Positions 1-7,873 of a DNA stretch of 16,241 bases are shown here, one piece after another (the stretch's first letter is position 1; each line of letters starts with the position of its first letter). A program made the translations under genes and the position numbers. The stretch lies in contig JALSOD010000055.1 in the NCBI GenBank assembly GCA_026986655.1, positions 1 through 16,241 of the forward strand, written 5' to 3'. The DNA comes from Caldifarciminota bacterium. GTDB taxonomy: Bacteria > Hydrothermota > Hydrothermia > B15-G9 > WFZT01. Below the pieces are notes generated by a model, which was given only the letters and a program-made list of their open reading frames with translations, was not told where the DNA came from and did not search any database.

Positions 1-738
1 GCTACCTTCAAGGAAGGTGTAAGGAGCAGACAGTTTTTAAGTGTGGTTGTTTTTGCCATTTTGATGCTGCTTTCTGCCCTTGTAATGAGCGAGATGTCTT
101 TTTCCGAGAGGACAAAGATTGTCGAAGATGTTGGGCTTTCGTTTATTGTATTATTTGGACTTGTTGTTACCCTGTATGTGGGGATGGAGCTAATTTACAA
201 GGAGATAGATAGAAGGACGATTTATATCATTCTCTCAAAGCCGGTCTCGAGACGGTCCTTCATTTTAGGAAAATATTTTGGGCTTTTGCTCCTCATCCTT
301 GCGCATCTATTCCTTATGATAATAACCTTACTTGTACTCTTCTACTTTTACGTTGGTAGCGTGGAAATTCATCTTTTAAAAGCGGTCTATATGACTTTCT
401 TGGAACTTTCTATCATAGCCGCTGTAACGGTTCTCTTTTCGAGTTTCTCAACCCCTCAGGTTGCTGGATTTTCAGCACTGTCTTTCTACATAATTGGTCA
501 ATCCACGTCTATTATTGGAGCATACCTTTCGAGACAGAAGGGGGGTTTTAAGTATCTGATGGAAGTAATTTTCGGGATTTTCCCAAAGCTCGGTTATCTG
601 GACATAAAGATGCAGATTGTTCACAAATTACCCATATCATCAGCAAAATTTTTGTATGCGACAGTGTATTCGATCGCATATATCCTTGTGGTTCTCATCA
701 TCGCCGTTCTGGTCTTTGACCGGAGGGAGTTTAAGTGA
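1..738 (+). CDS. ABC-2 type transporter permease, 5' end outside window
   Basis: The reading frame is open from the first base, so the gene begins upstream. 245 codons are visible and the first ATG/GTG-like codon (GTG at 43) is not the true start. The visible part opens with TFKEGVRSR, which is typical of the cytoplasmic N-terminus of ABC-2 permeases. About six hydrophobic segments follow, and between the second and third lies a conserved-looking cytoplasmic loop (KEIDRRTIYIILSKPVSRR) that commonly couples such permeases to their ATPase. The family forms the membrane half of ABC exporters for lipids, glycans, drugs or polypeptides; the substrate cannot be read here. The partner ATPase is expected just upstream, outside the window. 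The stop codon overlaps the next gene's GTG start by 4 bases, so the two are translationally coupled. Confidence 0.85.
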   Translation, partial: ATFKEGVRSRQFLSVVVFAILMLLSALVMSEMSFSERTKIVEDVGLSFIVLFGLVVTLYVGMELIYKEIDRRTIYIILSKPVSRRSFILGKYFGLLLLILAHLFLMIITLLVLFYFYVGSVEIHLLKAVYMTFLELSIIAAVTVLFSSFSTPQVAGFSALSFYIIGQSTSIIGAYLSRQKGGFKYLMEVIFGIFPKLGYLDIKMQIVHKLPISSAKFLYATVYSIAYILVVLIIAVLVFDRREFK

Positions 739-1595
739 AGAAGGGATACATTTTCCTTCTGCTGGTCATTGGAGTCCTTGTTGGCACTTTTTCCGCGAGC
801 AAACTTGCAAAAATTTATCGTGAGAGACCACCTCTTGAAAGTGTGAGATACGTCCCAAAACCTTCACTCCTTAAGGCTGTTGCTCTCGAATACAGATTGC
901 TGCTGGCAGATTTTTTCTGGATGAAGGTTACTCTGATTTACGGTGAGCCGAATTTCAGAAAAAAGGCCACACCCGAAGATTGGAATTATATTGAAAAGAC
1001 CATCCAGGTGGTGACAGAGCTTGATCCCTATTTTTTCATTCCCTACTATTTTGCCGGGATTGTACTCCCAATGGAGGCTGATCGGGTGGATGATGCCAAT
1101 AAGATTCTGATGCGAGGAATGAAGTATTTGAAAAAGGAGTGGAGAATTCCATTTTTAATAGGATTTAACTATTACTACTACAAGCATGAAGACCTGGATG
1201 CTGCAAAATATCTTGAAATTGCGAGTAAACTGCCGGGGTCTCCGGAGTATCTTCCTCAGCTTGCTTCTCGTCTCAGATATCAGGCCGGAGATATCAGGCA
1301 CGCGATCGCATTCTTGATGACCATGTACAACAATACTGACAACCTTGAACTGAAGAAATCTCTTGCGATGAGGATAAAGGCACTTCAAGACATCTATTAT
1401 CTGACTCAGGCAGTTGAGATATTCAAGAAAAGATTTAACCGTCCACCAAGGAGTTTTGAAGAGCTTGTGGAGGCTCATATAATTAAAACAATACCACGTG
1501 ATCCTTATGGTGGAAAGTATTATTACGATTCAAAAGACGGACGTGTCAAAACAACTTCAAACTTCAGACCGGTCACGAAAAATGGGAAGAAGTAA
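735..1595 (+). CDS. membrane-anchored helical-repeat protein with pseudopilin-like C-terminal tail
   Basis: I do not recognise a named family for this 286-residue protein. Residues about 5-22 form one hydrophobic segment after a short KK start, which is a signal anchor, so the rest is probably extracytoplasmic. Residues about 80-215 are helical and resemble degenerate TPR units (paired aromatic and alanine positions around DANKILMRGMKYL and DAAKYLEIASKLPG). Residues about 222-276 read like the C-terminal part of type II secretion pseudopilins: a helix, then FNRPPRSFEELV, then IPRDPYGGKYYYD and GRVKTTS. It starts with GTG overlapping the permease stop by 4 bases, so it is probably co-expressed with that exporter. 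It could be a periplasmic accessory or assembly factor. The function is unknown; the coding call is strong and the domain reading moderate. Confidence 0.85.
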   Translation: MKKGYIFLLLVIGVLVGTFSASKLAKIYRERPPLESVRYVPKPSLLKAVALEYRLLLADFFWMKVTLIYGEPNFRKKATPEDWNYIEKTIQVVTELDPYFFIPYYFAGIVLPMEADRVDDANKILMRGMKYLKKEWRIPFLIGFNYYYYKHEDLDAAKYLEIASKLPGSPEYLPQLASRLRYQAGDIRHAIAFLMTMYNNTDNLELKKSLAMRIKALQDIYYLTQAVEIFKKRFNRPPRSFEELVEAHIIKTIPRDPYGGKYYYDSKDGRVKTTSNFRPVTKNGKK

Positions 1596-2037
1596 AGTGT
1601 TGTTTGAATACTCAGCAGGTGGAGTTGTCTTCAGGGTTACACCTGATGGTAAACCAGAGGTTTTGCTCGTTGCCGTGAAAGATGGAGAGGTGTGGACTAT
1701 CCCGAAAGGACTAATTGAGAAAGGGGAAACGAAGGAATCCACGGCAATAAGGGAGGTTCAGGAAGAAGGAGGGGTCAGAGGAGAGATTGTAGATTTTATC
1801 GATAAAGTTGAGTACTGGTATGTTTGGCCGGATGAATCCGGTGAAAAATTAAAAAGACATAAAACGGTTTATTACTATTTGCTGAAGTATCTCGAAGGAG
1901 ACCCCTCAAAGCATGATTTTGAAGTGAATGACGCAAAATGGTTTGATATAGATGAAGCAATTAAGATAGTTAAATATCCTTCTGACCGCAAAATTCTGGA
2001 AAAGGCAAAGGAGTTAATCCCAAAATATTTGTCATAG
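1582..2037 (+). CDS. Nudix hydrolase
   Basis: A small cytosolic hydrolase of nucleoside diphosphates linked to another moiety. The complete Nudix box is present at residues 43-65: GLIEKGE, seven residues, then REVQEEGGV, which matches G-x5-E-x7-REUxEExGU and supplies the Mg2+-binding glutamates. The front strand (YSAGGVVF) and a YYLLKYLEGD segment also fit the fold. Length (151 residues) is usual. The frame is open further upstream to 1498, but those codons overlap the previous gene heavily and read as an out-of-frame shadow. ATG at 1582 leaves a 14-base overlap with the upstream stop; GTG at 1597 is an alternative start just after it. The sequence resembles the diadenosine tetraphosphate hydrolase-like branch, but the substrate cannot be fixed from sequence. 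Confidence 0.9.
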   Translation: MGRSKVLFEYSAGGVVFRVTPDGKPEVLLVAVKDGEVWTIPKGLIEKGETKESTAIREVQEEGGVRGEIVDFIDKVEYWYVWPDESGEKLKRHKTVYYYLLKYLEGDPSKHDFEVNDAKWFDIDEAIKIVKYPSDRKILEKAKELIPKYLS

Positions 2038-2047
2038 TGTCTCTGTG

Positions 2048-2725
2048 TTAGAGATTATATCCCCAGAGGAAATTCTTTATCGATTCAAAAAGCTTCAGTC
2101 CATCTTTTCCTCCAAGGATTTCTTCGGCGCACCTTTCCGGATGTGGCATCATGCCAAGAACGTTGTGTTTTTCATTTGTAATTCCAGCAATATTATCAAA
2201 TGAGCCATTGGGATTTTCTCCGTGGTACCTGAAAACAACAAGATCACTGATATTTTCTCCCTCAAGAGGAATAAATTTGCCGTCGCTGTGGGCTATTGGC
2301 ATATCGACGATTTCCCCCTCTTCGTAAAAATTGGTAAATGGAGTACTGTTTTTCTCGACTTTTAGACTCACATTTTTGCATATAAATTTCAGATTATCGT
2401 TACGAATGAGAGCACCTTTCAAAAAACCTGCTTCAGTCAATACCTGAAATCCATTGCATATTCCTAAAACCAGACCTTTTTCTTTCTCAACAAACTCGTG
2501 TAGTTCTTCAATAACTGGTGAAATTTTTGCAATAGCCCCGGGACGAAGATAGTCTCCGTAGGAAAACCCACCCGGAAGTACAACAAGGTTGAATTTGTTA
2601 CTCCAACCTCGCTCAGTATGAAAGATAAATTCTGTCTGAATGCCTACGACTTCTTTTAATACGTAGAAAGTATCGTAATCACAGTTTGTACCGGGGAATA
2701 CGAAGACTCCAGCCTTTGGTTTCAT
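2048..2725 (-). CDS. purQ: phosphoribosylformylglycinamidine synthase subunit PurQ (glutaminase)
   Basis: PurQ is the class I glutamine amidotransferase subunit of FGAM synthase. It releases ammonia from glutamine for the conversion of FGAR to FGAM in purine synthesis, working with PurL and PurS. The N-terminus (VFVFPGTNCDYDT) and the oxyanion region (VVLPGGFSYGDYLRPGA) are typical. The nucleophile is Cys90 in GICNGFQ, and His195 and Glu197 in MMPHPE complete the triad. At 225 residues it is a normal stand-alone PurQ. Its ATG overlaps the purS stop by 4 bases. It converges on the Nudix gene with only 10 bases between the stops, and no strong terminator is visible there. purL, which must exist for function, is not in this window. 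Confidence 0.96.
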   Translation of the reverse strand: MKPKAGVFVFPGTNCDYDTFYVLKEVVGIQTEFIFHTERGWSNKFNLVVLPGGFSYGDYLRPGAIAKISPVIEELHEFVEKEKGLVLGICNGFQVLTEAGFLKGALIRNDNLKFICKNVSLKVEKNSTPFTNFYEEGEIVDMPIAHSDGKFIPLEGENISDLVVFRYHGENPNGSFDNIAGITNEKHNVLGMMPHPERCAEEILGGKDGLKLFESIKNFLWGYNL

Positions 2726-2973
2726 TTCTCAGTGATCTCGATGGTGTATTTGTGCAGGACAGGATTTGAAAGAAGCTTTGAAGCTATTGTTTGAACTCTT
2801 TCAAGGGCCTCTTCACGGTCTTCAGCCTCAATCTCAAATTCCACAACCTTTGAAACCCGTGTGTGATTTACATAAATCCCTAAGCGGTTAATAGCTCGTT
2901 CGATGGTTTTCCCCTCCGGGTCAAACAGTTCTGGTTTCAGGGAGATTTTTACGGAGATCTTAAAAACCTTCAA
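2722..2973 (-). CDS. purS: phosphoribosylformylglycinamidine synthase subunit PurS
   Basis: PurS is the small third subunit of the bacterial/archaeal FGAM synthase and bridges PurL and PurQ for ammonia transfer. The 83 residues show the family pattern: VFKISVKISLKPELFDPEG, then an amphipathic helix (TIERAINRLG), then a strand rich in conserved charge (VEFEIEA), and EALERVQTIASKLLSNPV near the end. The start is TTG at 2973, inside the last codons of purC (14-base overlap). No strong ribosome binding site precedes it, so coupling to purC translation is likely. The purC-purS-purQ order with successive overlaps supports the assignment. Confidence 0.94.
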   Translation of the reverse strand: MKVFKISVKISLKPELFDPEGKTIERAINRLGIYVNHTRVSKVVEFEIEAEDREEALERVQTIASKLLSNPVLHKYTIEITEK

Positions 2974-3667
2974 TTTTGAGACCCATTCGTTTGGCTACTT
3001 CAAGGTATGTAGAAAGGAGATCAGCCTTATCCTCTCTGAATACATCCTTGTCAAAACTCTCCGTGGTGCCTTTGGCCCAGAGCCTCATTGTATCCGGTGA
3101 AATTTCATCGGCAAGGTAAATGTTTTCCTCTTCATCCACTCCAAATTCAAATTTTATATCAATAAGATCAAATCCAATGCTGGTAAAGTACTCTTTCAAG
3201 ATTTCGTTGGCTCTCAGGGCCCTATTTCTAACGATGAGAAGATCGTCCGGGTAAATGAGTTCCAGCATGAAGGCGTGCTCCTGACAGATAAGAGGATCAT
3301 GAAGGTCATCATTTTTATAGAAAATTTCAAATAGAGGTCTTTCGAATTCCAGCCCCTTCTCAAGTCCCAATCTCCTGACGATGCTTCCTGTGGCCTTGTT
3401 TCTGACCACAACCTCAAGGGGAAAGATTTTTAGCTTTTTGACCAGGATGCTTCGGTCATCAATATCCTCGATTAAATGGGTGGGGATGGCATTTTCTTCC
3501 ACAAGCTTGAGGAGTTTTAGTGTGATTGCTTTATTGATTTTACCTTTTCCTTCGATAACAGCCTTTTTCTTACCGTTACCGGCTGTTACGTCGTCCTTGA
3601 AGTACATTATCATGGTCCCTTCACTGGGACCATCTTTCATTATTTTTGCCTTACCTTCGTAGCTCAT
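2960..3667 (-). CDS. purC: phosphoribosylaminoimidazole-succinocarboxamide synthase (SAICAR synthetase)
   Basis: PurC condenses CAIR with aspartate using ATP to make SAICAR. Family motifs run in order: YEGKAKI (nucleotide-binding start), MYFKDDVTAGNGKK, LEVVVRNKATGSIVRR, DPLICQEH, DIKFEFG and LADEISPDTMRLW. Length (235 residues from this start) is normal. I place the start at ATG 3667, which gives MSYEGKAK, because a TATAAT box lies exactly 6 bases upstream and the family usually has few residues before YEGK. In-frame ATGs at 3685 and 3691 would add 6 or 8 residues; none of the three has a clear ribosome binding site. The gene lies about 100 bases beyond the ATPase D gene on the same strand and leads the purCSQ cluster. 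Confidence 0.95.
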   Translation of the reverse strand: MSYEGKAKIMKDGPSEGTMIMYFKDDVTAGNGKKKAVIEGKGKINKAITLKLLKLVEENAIPTHLIEDIDDRSILVKKLKIFPLEVVVRNKATGSIVRRLGLEKGLEFERPLFEIFYKNDDLHDPLICQEHAFMLELIYPDDLLIVRNRALRANEILKEYFTSIGFDLIDIKFEFGVDEEENIYLADEISPDTMRLWAKGTTESFDKDVFREDKADLLSTYLEVAKRMGLKIEGF

Positions 3668-3673
3668 GGAAAA

Positions 3674-3702
3674 ATTATAACTCATGCCCATAGGAGTTTC
3701 TA
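3674..3702 (-). promoter_or_regulatory. possible proximal purC promoter giving a leaderless mRNA
   Basis: Reading the minus strand, a perfect TATAAT lies at 3674-3679. TAGAAA (4 of 6 to TTGACA) lies 17 bases upstream at 3697-3702. The ATG at 3667 starts 6 bases after the -10 box, where transcription would be expected to begin. If the start codon were 3691, these bases would be coding, so this is only a candidate. Confidence 0.4.
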
Positions 3703-3733
3703 CAAGCCCCAGGTTATAGTTAACCGCATATTA

Positions 3734-3763
3734 ATATTAGAAAGAGTCTCGCAGGTTTTTCAA
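3734..3763 (-). promoter_or_regulatory. candidate sigma-70 promoter for purCSQ
   Basis: On the minus strand, TTGAAA (3758-3763) and TAATAT (3734-3739) are 18 bases apart in the gap between the ATPase D stop and purC. This would give a leader of roughly 35-60 bases, depending on the purC start. No PurR-type operator or riboswitch is evident. Confidence 0.5.
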
Positions 3764-3787
3764 ATTAATTTTTTAGAATTCTTAATT

Positions 3788-4408
3788 CTAATGGGCGCGA
3801 ACGATGTCTTTGATCTTCATTATTCGTACCTGGTCAGAGCGTTCCATCTCAGAGAGTTTCATTGTGATAAACTTCACCGTTTCCTCGAGTGCCGGAATCA
3901 ACACATACTCAAGCGAATTGACCCTGCGACGCGTTTTTACAATCTCGTCCGCAATCATCTGGAGAGCCTTTTCCTTTGAGGCAAGATCGATCAATTTTTC
4001 AATTACACTTTCAAGTGCGATGAGTGAGGCATCGAGCTCAGAGGATGTTGTGATGAAACTGTAGGAAATCATTTCTCCTGAAATATCCTGCTCAAATTCT
4101 GGCACTTTGAGATTCATCAAAACGAGTAGTTTTTCGATAACACTCACACTCTTTGTCGGTATGAGAAAGGCTTCCTGAACTTCCTCTGGTTCCATGAGAG
4201 CACGAGCAAAGAGGAATCTTCTCGTTGTTTCTGTAAGCTCTTTCTCCACCTCCTCGCGAAGTTCCTTTATCCCTCTCATCAGAATCAGGAGTTGCCGTAC
4301 AAGCTCATCCTGTTTGTCCTTCAGCAGTTTGTGTCCACGCTTAGCAAGTGCTGTCCGCTTTTTAAGGCGGAGCAGCTCCATTCTGGTTGGATTAACATCT
4401 AACTTCAT
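3788..4408 (-). CDS. atpD: A/V-type ATPase subunit D (central stalk)
   Basis: Subunit D is the long coiled-coil axle that turns inside the A3B3 head and links it to the rotor. The protein opens with the family signature VNPTRMELLRLKKRTALAKRGHKLLKDKQDEL. Two long helices follow, at about residues 10-75 and 125-200 (ALESVIEKLIDLASKEKALQ onward, then TRRRVNSLEYVLIP), with a short non-helical segment between. Its 206 residues are normal. The ATG overlaps the subunit B stop by 4 bases and is preceded by an AGAGGA-like ribosome binding site. It is the last gene of the operon. I name it in the V-type sense: it is not the F-type beta subunit, which shares the symbol atpD. Confidence 0.95.
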   Translation of the reverse strand: MKLDVNPTRMELLRLKKRTALAKRGHKLLKDKQDELVRQLLILMRGIKELREEVEKELTETTRRFLFARALMEPEEVQEAFLIPTKSVSVIEKLLVLMNLKVPEFEQDISGEMISYSFITTSSELDASLIALESVIEKLIDLASKEKALQMIADEIVKTRRRVNSLEYVLIPALEETVKFITMKLSEMERSDQVRIMKIKDIVRAH

Positions 4409-5820
4409 GATTCCTCTTTCTGAAACCTCGGCAGATACTTATCAAGGTATTCGTCCCTGATTCTCTTGAGCTCAGATCTCGGGAACATGGACAGGAGTTC
4501 CCATCCAAGGTCAAGTGTCTGAAATATGCTTCTGTCTTCGTATTCACCCTGCCCTACGTATCTTTCCTCAAAGATGTCCGCAAACTTGTAATAAAGTTTA
4601 TCCATCTCAGAGAGTGCAGCTTCACCAAGGATTACTGCCAGCTCCTGTGCCTCCTTACCGCGTGCATAGGCGGCAAAGAGCTGGTTAAAAACGTCCGAAT
4701 GATCTTCTCTTGTCTTACCTTCACCGATTCCTTTATCTTTCAGACGCGAGAGTGAAGGAAGTACATCAATCGGTGGGTAAATCTTCTTTCTGTGCAACCC
4801 CCGTGAGAGAATTATCTGGCCTTCGGTAATATAGCCTGTCAGGTCAGGAATTGGATGGGTTTTATCATCCTCGGGCATGGTAAGAATAGGAATCAGTGTG
4901 ATGGATCCCTTCTTACCTTTAATCCTTCCAGCCCTTTCGTAAATTGTTGCGAGGTCTGTATAAAGGTATCCTGGGTAACCGCGGCGACCTGGAACCTCTT
5001 TTCTCGCAGCTGAAATCTCACGCAAAGCCTCACAGTAATTTGTCATATCAGTCAGGATGACGAGAACGTGATAATGCTTTGCAAATGCAAGATATTCAGC
5101 AGTTGTCAACACCACTCTTGGTGTTGCGATACGTTCAATAGCCGGGTCATCTGCAAGGTTCAGGAATAGGACGGTTCTCTCAAGAGCCCCCGTTTTCTTA
5201 AAATCGTTGATGAAAAATTCCGCTTCTTCGAATGTGATTCCCATCGCACCAAACACGACGGCGAACTCTTCCTGTTCGCCAAGAACTTTTGCCTGACGTG
5301 CAATCTGTGCGGCGAGCTTGTTGTGAGGCAGTCCCGATCCTGAGAAAATCGGTAGTTTCTGACCCCTCACAAGTGTGTTTAGTCCGTCTATTGCAGAGAT
5401 ACCGGTCTGGATGAACTCGTTTGGATAGTCTCTTGAATATGGATTAATAGGTGCCCCATTGATGTCTCTTCTTTCTTCAGCAATGATTTCCGGACCACCA
5501 TCTATGGGCCGCCCCAATCCATCAAATACACGGCCGAGCATATCAACAGAGAGGGGAAGTTCAATTCCTCGTGCCAGGAATCTTACTTTGGTTTTCGGAG
5601 TATCGATACCGGTGGTCCCCTCAAATACTTGAATCAGTGCTTTATCCTGCTCCACCTGCAGAACCTGACCGTGGCGTGTTTCCCCATTGGGTAAAATTAT
5701 TTCAACAAGCTCTGCATATTTCACATCCTCAACTCCCTCAACGAGGAGAAGAGGCCCGGAAATATCATTAACTGCCTGGTATTCGATAAATTTTTTGGAA
5801 TTAAGAGACAGAGACGGCAT
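4405..5820 (-). CDS. atpB: A/V-type ATPase subunit B (non-catalytic)
   Basis: B alternates with A in the hexameric head and completes the catalytic interface without hydrolysing ATP itself. Residues 160-167 read SGSGLPHN where a catalytic subunit would carry a P-loop, the hallmark of subunit B. R359 in LPSLSR is at the place of the arginine finger known from Thermus and Enterococcus B. The N-terminal barrel (ISGPLLLVEGVEDVKYAELVEI) and the conserved GRVFDGLGRPIDGGP segment are present. Length (471) is normal. The ATG lies 20 bases inside the end of subunit A and has an AGGGAGG ribosome binding site about 9 bases upstream, all within A codons, so the start is well supported. Confidence 0.97.
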   Translation of the reverse strand: MPSLSLNSKKFIEYQAVNDISGPLLLVEGVEDVKYAELVEIILPNGETRHGQVLQVEQDKALIQVFEGTTGIDTPKTKVRFLARGIELPLSVDMLGRVFDGLGRPIDGGPEIIAEERRDINGAPINPYSRDYPNEFIQTGISAIDGLNTLVRGQKLPIFSGSGLPHNKLAAQIARQAKVLGEQEEFAVVFGAMGITFEEAEFFINDFKKTGALERTVLFLNLADDPAIERIATPRVVLTTAEYLAFAKHYHVLVILTDMTNYCEALREISAARKEVPGRRGYPGYLYTDLATIYERAGRIKGKKGSITLIPILTMPEDDKTHPIPDLTGYITEGQIILSRGLHRKKIYPPIDVLPSLSRLKDKGIGEGKTREDHSDVFNQLFAAYARGKEAQELAVILGEAALSEMDKLYYKFADIFEERYVGQGEYEDRSIFQTLDLGWELLSMFPRSELKRIRDEYLDKYLPRFQKEES

Positions 5821-7552
5821 TCTCTATTTCCTCCCTGATGGATTTTACAACTTCTTCAATTTTGTCTTCTGTAGAATATTTCATCCTTGCGATGCGTTCC
5901 CATGTAGGAAGTTTTTTGAGCTCAGCAACTGTCTGTCCACGTGAAACGAGCTCCTTCAACTTTTTGTAGAAGAACAGGATGGTCTGTAACATCAGATACT
6001 GTTTTTTCAAAGACGAATAGGTATCAACTTCATGGAATGCATTCTGGTGTAAAAAGTCTTCTCTAATTGAACGTGCAATTTCAAGCAACAGCTGGTCTTC
6101 CTGAGATAGATTTTCCACTCCAACCAGTCTAACGATCTCTTCGAGCTCGGCCTCTTTTTCGAGAATCCTCATAGCCTCATTAGTAAGATCAAAGAAGTCA
6201 GGGGCCACATTCTTCTCAAGCCACTCTTTTGAAATATCTCTGTAAAGTGAGTAACTTGTTAGCCAGTTAATTGCAGGGAAATGACGTCTATATGCAAGTT
6301 TGTCTTCAAGAGACCAGAAGACTTTAACGACACGGAGCGTTGCCTGAACTACCGGGTCGGAGAGGTCTCCACCTGGTGGAGAGACAGCACCAATGACTGT
6401 GAGTGCTCCTTCACGTTCGGGTGACCCGAGACATTTTACGCGTCCTGCCCTCTCGTAAAAGGTTGCCACTCTCGCTGCAAGGTATGCAGGGTAACCCTCT
6501 TCTCCCGGCATTTCTTCGAGGCGACCTGAGATTTCTCTCATAGCCTCTGCCCAGCGAGATGTAGAGTCAGCCATGAGAGCCACTGAGTAGCCCATGTCTC
6601 TGAAGTATTCCGCGATGGTGATTCCTGTGTAAACTGAGGCCTCACGTGCTGCTACTGGCATATTCGATGTATTTGCGATCAGAACTGTTCTCTCCATAAG
6701 AGGCAATCCTGACCTTGGGTCCTTTAATTCAGGGAATTCGATAAGCACATCTGTCATCTCATTACCACGTTCACCACACCCAATGTAAACAACAATGTCA
6801 GCGTCAGACCACTTTGCAAGCTGGTGCTGAATCACTGTTTTCCCTGAGCCGAATGGTCCAGGCACACATGCGGTTCCGCCCTTCGTCACAGGGAAGAATG
6901 TATCAATCACACGCTGTCCTGTAACCATAAGCTCAACAGGAAGAACTTTTTCACGGTACGGACGTGGTTTTCTGACAGGCCACTTCTGCATCATTATGAT
7001 CTCTTTACGTTCACCTTCTGGAGTTTTCACAACAGCGACTGGTTCTTCAACAGTGTATTCACCTTCTTTGATCTCAAGAAGTTCGCCTCTGATACCCGGT
7101 GGCACCATTATTTTATGAATCACAAGCTCAGTTTCCTGAACCTCTCCGATCACATCACCACTTTCGATCCTATCTCCCTTCTTCTTTGTAGGCTTAAAAT
7201 GCCACTTCTTCTTTCTGTCCAGAGCAGGGACATGAATTCCTCTTGTAATAAATTCACCTGCAATTGATGCTATGACATCAAGGGGCCTTTCAACGCCATC
7301 GTAAATGGATCTGATTAGACCTGGCCCAAGCTCAACAGATAGTGGTGCGCCTGTTGGAAAAACAGGCTCGCCGGGCCCAACCCCTGCTGTTTCCTCATAA
7401 ACCTGAATTGATGCAAGGTCTCCCTTGAGCTCAATAATTTCGCCAAGAAGTTTCTTTTCACTCACAAGGGCAACATCGTACATCTTTGCCCCACTCATTC
7501 CCTCAGCTACTACAAGGGGACCTGCAACTTTTACAATTCTCCCAACTTCCAT
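5801..7552 (-). CDS. atpA: A/V-type ATPase subunit A (catalytic)
   Basis: A is the catalytic subunit and hydrolyses or makes ATP at three sites in the head. The P-loop GPFGSGKT is at residues 232-239, followed by IGCGERGNEMTDVL with the catalytic glutamate at 261. MADSTSRWAEAMREISGRLEEMPGEEGYP is the other nucleotide-domain signature. Residues about 115-190 form the insert that distinguishes A/V-type A from F-type beta. Length (583) is normal. The start ATG has AAGGAG 8 bases upstream, in the short gap (12 bases) after subunit F. No sign of an intein or other insertion interrupts the P-loop, which is a known insertion point in archaeal and yeast homologues. Confidence 0.98.
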   Translation of the reverse strand: MEVGRIVKVAGPLVVAEGMSGAKMYDVALVSEKKLLGEIIELKGDLASIQVYEETAGVGPGEPVFPTGAPLSVELGPGLIRSIYDGVERPLDVIASIAGEFITRGIHVPALDRKKKWHFKPTKKKGDRIESGDVIGEVQETELVIHKIMVPPGIRGELLEIKEGEYTVEEPVAVVKTPEGERKEIIMMQKWPVRKPRPYREKVLPVELMVTGQRVIDTFFPVTKGGTACVPGPFGSGKTVIQHQLAKWSDADIVVYIGCGERGNEMTDVLIEFPELKDPRSGLPLMERTVLIANTSNMPVAAREASVYTGITIAEYFRDMGYSVALMADSTSRWAEAMREISGRLEEMPGEEGYPAYLAARVATFYERAGRVKCLGSPEREGALTVIGAVSPPGGDLSDPVVQATLRVVKVFWSLEDKLAYRRHFPAINWLTSYSLYRDISKEWLEKNVAPDFFDLTNEAMRILEKEAELEEIVRLVGVENLSQEDQLLLEIARSIREDFLHQNAFHEVDTYSSLKKQYLMLQTILFFYKKLKELVSRGQTVAELKKLPTWERIARMKYSTEDKIEEVVKSIREEIENAVSVS

Positions 7553-7564
7553 ATTCTTTTCTCC

Positions 7565-7873
7565 TTAAAAAATGTCTGCTCCAATTGCCCTTTTAATAAT
7601 TTCTCTCAATTTATCAAATGCCTTCCCACTTGCACCAAGTGGTCCTGGAATTGCTGAAATCACCGGTACAGCATTCTCCATCGTCTTCTCGATGACATCT
7701 GATATATCCTCATAATAATCTTCCTGTACAAAAATCAGAGAATATTTACCCTCAATAGCATCGTTTACCGCCTTAACCGCTTCCTCAGAATTACTCACAA
7801 TCCTGATGTCAAACCCTACCGCACTGTATGGCATGACGACATTTTTATTTCCAATGCAAATTACATTACTCAT
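7565..7873 (-). CDS. atpF: A/V-type ATPase subunit F (central stalk)
   Basis: F binds subunit D in the central stalk and helps couple rotation to catalysis. The 102 residues show the Rossmann-like family pattern: VICIGNKN at the start, GFDIRIV, then YSLIFVQEDYYEDISDVIE, and the conserved VPVISAIPGP followed by a C-terminal helix (KLREIIKRAIGADIF). The start ATG shares one base with the subunit C stop (TAATG), so translation is coupled. Position between C and A matches the standard order. Confidence 0.94.
   Translation of the reverse strand: MSNVICIGNKNVVMPYSAVGFDIRIVSNSEEAVKAVNDAIEGKYSLIFVQEDYYEDISDVIEKTMENAVPVISAIPGPLGASGKAFDKLREIIKRAIGADIF

Noticed and set aside
1498..1581. Longer Nudix reading frame starting at 1498
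   Set aside because: These codons overlap the end of the upstream gene, which has the recognisable tail, and the residues do not resemble a Nudix N-terminus.
3773..3791. 8-bp inverted repeat at the atpD stop as a terminator
   Set aside because: The stem is nearly all A-T and is followed on the transcribed strand by A residues instead of T.
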